From the NCBI GenBank assembly GCA_944324915.1, contig CALUYD010000002.1, positions 1 through 64,000 of the forward strand: a DNA stretch of 64,000 nucleotides. The letters run 5' to 3'. The translations under genes and the position numbers were made by a program. Source of the DNA: Candidatus Gastranaerophilales bacterium (GTDB taxonomy: Bacteria > Cyanobacteriota > Vampirovibrionia > Gastranaerophilales > Gastranaerophilaceae). Of the stretch, positions 60,223-64,000 are shown piece after piece (positions within the stretch are counted from its first letter, which is position 1; each line of letters starts with the position of its first letter). The notes beneath the pieces were generated by a model. It made no database searches. It was not told the origin of the DNA and saw nothing but the letters and a program-made list of their open reading frames with translations.

Positions 60223-61590
60223 CTATGCTTCTATAACAGGTTTCATTTTGTTTTTAAATTTAGTGGTTGAGCCAAAGAATAATAAATCTATATTTCCGAC
60301 AGGACCGTTACGTTGTTTTGCGATTATAATAGAGGCTTTATTTTTTAGCTCGGGATTTTCTTTATCATAGTATTCTTCCCTATGCACAAACATAACAACG
60401 TCGGCGTCTTGTTCGATTGCGCCTGATTCTCTTAAGTCTGATAACATCGGACGTTTATCTGTTCTATCTTCAACTTTACGTGATAATTGTGATAGAGCAA
60501 TAATTGGTACATTTAATTCACGAGCTAGTGATTTCAAGCCTCTTGAAATACCTGATATCGCTTGGTTTCTATCCATAATTGTTTTATCTTCAATTAATTG
60601 AAGATAGTCAATAACAATAAGTCCTAAATCAGGATATTTTGTTTTAACTCTTCTTGCTTTAGCTCTGATGTCAGATAATGTAACACCTGATGAATCATCT
60701 ATTAGAATTGGTGCTTCATGGAGTTTATTCATAACATCGGCGATTTTTTCCCATTCAGAAGCATTTAAATCCCCTGTTCTTGCTCTTTGAGCATCAATTT
60801 CAGCTTCTGAACATAAAATACGTTGCGTTAATTGAGCAGCTGACATTTCAAGAGAAAATATCATAACAGGGATTTTTTGCTCAACTCCTATATTTTGCGC
60901 TATATTAAGAGCAAATGCGGTTTTTCCCATAGAAGGACGAGCCGCTAAGATAATTAAATCTGATTTTTGAAAGCCTGCAAGCATAGCATCAAGGTCATAA
61001 TATCCGCTTGGAACGCCTGTATATGAGCCTTTATTGTTAAATCTAAATTCTAGTTGCTCAACTGTTTCCATTAATAGATTTGAAATAACTTGTACATCTT
61101 GAGATGATTTTTGTTGAGCTATTTCAAAGATTGTTTTTTCTGCAATTTCAAGAGAAACGTTTGCTTCGGGGTTTTTAAATACTTCTTCAATGATTATTGA
61201 GCCGGCATTGATTAATTTTCTTTTTAGAGCATTTTCTTTGATAATTTCAGCATAAAATTCAACATTTGACGATAAAACAGTGTCTAGCCCTAATTCGCCC
61301 AGATATTCAATACCGCCTATTTCGTCTAATTTATTTCTCGATTTAAAATATTCAGCCAATGAAAGACCGTCATAGGGCTTATTTTGGTTGTATAAATTAA
61401 AAATTGCTTCATAAATGAGCTTATTTTGCGGTGAATAAAAGTGTTGAGGTTCTAATATTTCAACAACCTTATTCATACTATCTGAATTTATTAATATAGA
61501 ACCCAAAACCGCTGATTCTGCTTCCAGATTATGTGGAGGTATGTGTTTAATTGGGCTCGTAGTTTTTGCTGTTGGTGCTTTGAATGCCAT
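60223..61590 (-). CDS. dnaB: Replicative DNA helicase
   Basis: 455 aa. IPPHNLEAESAVLGSILIN is the N-terminal (primase-binding) signature. The C-terminal RecA-like core has ARPSMGKTAFAL (Walker A), VMIFSLEMSAAQLTQRIL, LIVIDYLQLIED (Walker B) and LSQLSRKVEDRTDKRPMLSDLRESGAIEQDADVVMF. It forms the hexamer that opens the replication fork. No intein. AGGAAGG is about 5 nt before the ATG. Confidence 0.96.
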   Translation of the reverse strand: MAFKAPTAKTTSPIKHIPPHNLEAESAVLGSILINSDSMNKVVEILEPQHFYSPQNKLIYEAIFNLYNQNKPYDGLSLAEYFKSRNKLDEIGGIEYLGELGLDTVLSSNVEFYAEIIKENALKRKLINAGSIIIEEVFKNPEANVSLEIAEKTIFEIAQQKSSQDVQVISNLLMETVEQLEFRFNNKGSYTGVPSGYYDLDAMLAGFQKSDLIILAARPSMGKTAFALNIAQNIGVEQKIPVMIFSLEMSAAQLTQRILCSEAEIDAQRARTGDLNASEWEKIADVMNKLHEAPILIDDSSGVTLSDIRAKARRVKTKYPDLGLIVIDYLQLIEDKTIMDRNQAISGISRGLKSLARELNVPIIALSQLSRKVEDRTDKRPMLSDLRESGAIEQDADVVMFVHREEYYDKENPELKNKASIIIAKQRNGPVGNIDLLFFGSTTKFKNKMKPVIEA

Positions 61591-61660
61591 AACCTTCCTC
61601 TTTTAAAAATAATATTATCACAAAAAATTATACTTTGGTTATAGAAACTACAAACTTATT

Positions 61661-61666
61661 TATAAT
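61661..61666 (+). promoter_or_regulatory. -10 element of flagellin transcript
   Basis: TATAAT is the best -10 upstream of flagellin; TTGGTT at 61635-61640 is a poor -35 (20 bp). I could not find a sigma-28 promoter (TAAA...GCCGATAA) with right spacing, although GCGATAG occurs at 61762-61768. Confidence 0.35.
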
Positions 61667-61775
61667 TCTTTATGCTTTTTAAAACAGTTATTATGACTAT
61701 GTCAGAGGGCAAATGAAGCCCAAGGTTAGATTATAAATTGCCATTATTAATTTAATCATCAGCGATAGGTTAGTT

Positions 61776-61811
61776 GGTTTCTATGGATGGAAACCTAAAA
61801 AAGTAAAGGAG
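61776..61811 (+). promoter_or_regulatory. Flagellin leader hairpin with GGA loop (CsrA-like site)
   Basis: GGTTTC (61776-61781) pairs with GAAACC (61790-61795), leaving loop TATGGATG. A second GGA lies in the ribosome binding site AAAGGAG (61805-61811), 20 nt on. GGA in a loop plus GGA in the Shine-Dalgarno is the classical CsrA repression pattern, known for hag and flaA. Confidence 0.5.
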
Positions 61812-61818
61812 TATTGTC

Positions 61819-62787
61819 ATGGCAGTAGTAATTAACACAAACGTAGATTCTATTAGAATCAGAAACATTTTAAACAGTACAACAACAAGTATGTCTGAAA
61901 CTATGCAAAGAATGTCATCAGGCATGCAAATCCTTTCTGCAAAGGATGACGCAGCAGGTACAGTAATTGCAGCACGTATGGAAGTTCAATTGAACGGTAA
62001 CCAAATTGCTCAAAAGAACGTACAAAATGCAAGCGCTTTATTATCAACAGCAGAAGGTAACCTAGATGTAATTGAAGACAACATTCAAAGAATTCGTGAT
62101 TTAACATTACAAGCAAAAAATGGTACTTATTCAGCAGAAGAAATTCAAGCAATGCAAGATGAGGTAGCTGAAAGAATGGCTGAAATCGACCGTATTAATT
62201 CATCTGCATCACATTCATCACTTCGTTTATTTGGCGATCAAGATGACGGTGGCGACCCTCAAGGTTTAGCAGTAGATGGTGCAACATTTCAAGTAGGTCC
62301 TAATGATGGTGTTGATAACACTATTAAAGCAGGCGAAGAATTGTTCCAATCAGTTGAATTTTCTGCTCTAACAGGTGCTACAAACTTTAATCTTGTAACA
62401 ATCTATGAAAAACAATTAGGTGGTACTCCAGCTAAAGATGTAACTTATGGTGTGCCTGCTTCAGGTCTACCTGGAACAGAAGCAGCGGGTGCTGTTGAGG
62501 CAGGTGAATCACAATATGACCAAGCAATTAGAGCACTTGATCTTGCAATAGATAATATTACACAAAGAAAATCTATAATAGGTTCCGCAGGAAACCGTAT
62601 GGATTCAGCGCTAAATTCTCTAACAACTCAATATGAAAACTTATCAAGTGCTAAATCAATTATTACTGATGCTGATATTGCAGAACAAGCCTCTAAATTT
62701 ACTCAAGAATCAATTCTGCAACAAGTATCAACATCTCTATTAGCTCAAGCAAATCAAGCACCGTCAATAGCATTAAGTTTAGTATAA
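61819..62787 (+). CDS. fliC: Flagellin
   Basis: 322 aa. N-terminal D0/D1: VINTNVDSIRIRNILNSTTTSMSETMQRMSSGMQILSAKDDAAGTVIAARM. C-terminal: DADIAEQASKFTQESILQQVSTSLLAQANQAPSIALSLV. The middle is short with two variable stretches, one of which (DDGGDPQGLAVDGATFQVGPNDG) is the usual domain D1 beta fold. It is exported by the flagellar system and forms the filament. AAAGGAG stands 7 nt before the ATG. A strong terminator follows. Confidence 0.95.
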   Translation: MAVVINTNVDSIRIRNILNSTTTSMSETMQRMSSGMQILSAKDDAAGTVIAARMEVQLNGNQIAQKNVQNASALLSTAEGNLDVIEDNIQRIRDLTLQAKNGTYSAEEIQAMQDEVAERMAEIDRINSSASHSSLRLFGDQDDGGDPQGLAVDGATFQVGPNDGVDNTIKAGEELFQSVEFSALTGATNFNLVTIYEKQLGGTPAKDVTYGVPASGLPGTEAAGAVEAGESQYDQAIRALDLAIDNITQRKSIIGSAGNRMDSALNSLTTQYENLSSAKSIITDADIAEQASKFTQESILQQVSTSLLAQANQAPSIALSLV

Positions 62788-62824
62788 TAGGTAAAAAATA
62801 TCTAACTGGTGATGGCAATACAGT

Positions 62825-62852
62825 GGGTCGAATAACTTCGACCCTTTTTTTT
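62825..62852 (+). terminator. Intrinsic terminator after flagellin
   Basis: GGGTCGA (62825-62831) pairs with TCGACCC (62838-62844) around ATAACT, followed by eight T's. Confidence 0.92.
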
Positions 62853-62864
62853 ATTTTAATTAAT

Positions 62865-62892
62865 TTGTCTTGTTTGTTGTTTATTGTATAAT
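62865..62892 (+). promoter_or_regulatory. Promoter of leaderless ffh
   Basis: TATAAT (62887-62892) with 6 nt to the ATG at 62899; TTGTCT at 62865-62870 is a possible -35 (16 bp). No Shine-Dalgarno. Confidence 0.6.
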
Positions 62893-62898
62893 TCTTGT

Positions 62899-64000
62899 AT
62901 GTTTGATAGTTTATCTGAAAAATTACAGGAAATAATCGCAAAAACAAGAGGTCAAGCTCAATTAAGCGAAGAAAATATTCAAGATGCACTAAGAGAAATT
63001 AGAAGAGCATTATTAGGTGCTGATGTTTCTTTGAGTGTTGTAAAATCTTTTATTTCTTCAATAAAAGATAAAGCAATAGGTGAAGATGTCGTAAAATCAA
63101 CTAATCCTTCTCAAACATTAATTAAAATTGTTAATGATGAATTAATTAAACTTTTAGGAAATGATAATTCTCCGTTAAAACTTGATACAAACCCTTCAAT
63201 AATTATGATGTTGGGTTTGCAAGGTTCAGGTAAAACAACAAGTGCGGCAAAATTAGCTCTAAAATTAAAAAAAGAAGGCAAAAAACCGCTTTTAGTCGGA
63301 CTTGATACATATAGACCGGCTGCAATTTTACAATTAAAGACGTTAGCTAATGATAATAATATAGATTTTTTCAGTTTAGATGATGAAAAAGATGTTGTAA
63401 AAATAGCTAAAGCATCATTGAATTATGCAAAAGAAAATAATAATACGGTTTTAATATTTGATACAGCCGGAAGATTGCAGATTGATTCTGATATGATGGC
63501 TGAATTAATGCTAATTAATCATAGTTTTCAAATAAATGAAAAACTTTTAGTTGTTGATTCTATGATTGGTCAAAGCGCTATTGATGTTGCTCTTAATTTT
63601 AATGAACAATTAGGAATAGATGGTGTTATTTTAACTAAATTAGACGGCGATACAAAAGGCGGTTGTGCGCTAAGTATTGTTCAATCTATTAATAAGCCGA
63701 TTAAATTAATCGCAACAGGTGAAAACATTACTCCTTTAGAAGAATTTCATCCTGATAGAATGGCAAATCGCATTTTAGGTATGGGCGATATTGTGACATT
63801 GGTTGAAAGAGCTCAAAAAAATATCGATATAAAAGAAGCTAAAGCCCTTGAAGAAAAAATGCTAAAGGATGAATTTAGTTTTGAGGATTTCTTAAAAATT
63901 CAAAAACAAATTAAGGCCCTTGGTTCATTTGGCGGTATTTTATCAATGTTGCCTTTAGGAATTTCTAAAGATGATACGGATAAAATTTCACATGAAGGCG
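62899..64000 (+). CDS. ffh: Signal recognition particle protein (partial)
   Basis: 367 codons are visible; the gene runs off the window. N domain: MFDSLSEKLQEIIAKTRGQAQLSEENIQDALREIRRALLGADVS. The G domain has GLQGSGKTTSAAKLA (G1), DTYRPAAILQL (G2), DTAGRLQ (G3), TKLDGDTKGG (G4) and IATGENITPLEEFHPDRMANRILGMGD (closing). The M domain begins near 330 (SFEDFLKIQKQIKALGSFGGILSMLP). It binds 4.5S RNA and signal sequences and delivers ribosomes to the membrane. No ribosome binding site. Confidence 0.96.
   Translation, partial: MFDSLSEKLQEIIAKTRGQAQLSEENIQDALREIRRALLGADVSLSVVKSFISSIKDKAIGEDVVKSTNPSQTLIKIVNDELIKLLGNDNSPLKLDTNPSIIMMLGLQGSGKTTSAAKLALKLKKEGKKPLLVGLDTYRPAAILQLKTLANDNNIDFFSLDDEKDVVKIAKASLNYAKENNNTVLIFDTAGRLQIDSDMMAELMLINHSFQINEKLLVVDSMIGQSAIDVALNFNEQLGIDGVILTKLDGDTKGGCALSIVQSINKPIKLIATGENITPLEEFHPDRMANRILGMGDIVTLVERAQKNIDIKEAKALEEKMLKDEFSFEDFLKIQKQIKALGSFGGILSMLPLGISKDDTDKISHEG

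Noticed and set aside
61735-61768. Sigma-28 promoter for flagellin
   Set aside because: TAAATTGC and GCGATAG are present, but 20 nt separate them instead of about 11 and both differ from consensus.
61701-61800. Cyclic-di-GMP (GEMM) riboswitch in the flagellin leader
   Set aside because: GGGCAAA occurs, but the conserved GGGACGCAAAGCC core and second helix of GEMM are missing; the two simple hairpins explain the region better.

Overview
The window is AT-rich bacterial chromosome, coding-dense on both strands. It looks like a flagellated diderm without photosynthesis genes. Lipid A and outer-membrane genes (lpxK, kdsC, an MlaEFD-type MCE transporter, an MsbA-like exporter), an SLH-domain envelope protein, hook and flagellin genes, a biotin locus of the bioF-bioG-bioC type and a cyanobacteria-like flavour in several small proteins fit a gut member of Vampirovibrionia/Melainabacteria (Gastranaerophilales). 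That placement is an inference from gene content and base composition, not a proven assignment.

Layout. 1-71 is the start of a prepilin on the minus strand. 193-2887 holds a small DNA-binding protein and the biotin operon bioF-bioG-bioC. 2888-3868 has no protein gene: it holds a candidate small RNA with its own terminator and a dense block of nested palindromic repeats (99-bp period). 3869-5912 is accessory: a membrane protein, an LprI-like lipoprotein-type gene, a decayed HAD gene tail, two short XRE repressors with palindromic operators and a ribbon-helix-helix protein. tRNA-Arg follows, then a DnaJ-like chaperone, queE and an arginine/lysine/ornithine decarboxylase. 9250-14332 is a minus-strand flagellar operon fliJ-fliK-flgD-flgE. 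14582-24671 holds a double GNAT protein, serA, mlaE-mlaF-mlaD-lpxK, a REC-STAS regulator, a phosphohexomutase and an exported repeat protein. 24752-40078 is mostly housekeeping (metG, cysE, nupC, tatD, tlyA, typA, a thioredoxin-like protein, rubredoxin) plus unknown genes. 40214-43401 holds a glucanotransferase-like enzyme, two unknown genes and tRNA-Glu.

43930-54660 is a surface-polysaccharide locus: a GT2 glycosyltransferase, three CDP-glycerol glycerophosphotransferase-like proteins (one fused to an SDR epimerase), an IspD/TarI-like cytidylyltransferase, a polysaccharide pyruvyl transferase, an acyltransferase ending in a (AG)12 tract, and an MsbA-like ABC exporter. It suggests an alditol-phosphate-containing, possibly pyruvylated and acylated, glycan on an LPS-bearing cell. 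After it come a guanidine-modifying-type enzyme, a KDPG aldolase, kdsC, the SLH protein, dnaB, flagellin and the start of ffh.

Four signals stand out. (1) At least eight genes have a good -10 hexamer 6-7 nt before the start codon and no Shine-Dalgarno, which predicts leaderless mRNAs for housekeeping genes (ffh, cysE, mlaE and others). (2) A divergent HAD/XRE gene pair occurs intact at 24.7-25.4 kb and in decayed form at 5.0-5.3 kb. (3) The flagellin leader has a hairpin presenting GGA in its loop, ahead of a second GGA in the ribosome binding site, as in CsrA control. (4) The polysaccharide locus carries two possible variation devices: the (AG)12 tract and an 86-bp near-identical direct repeat.
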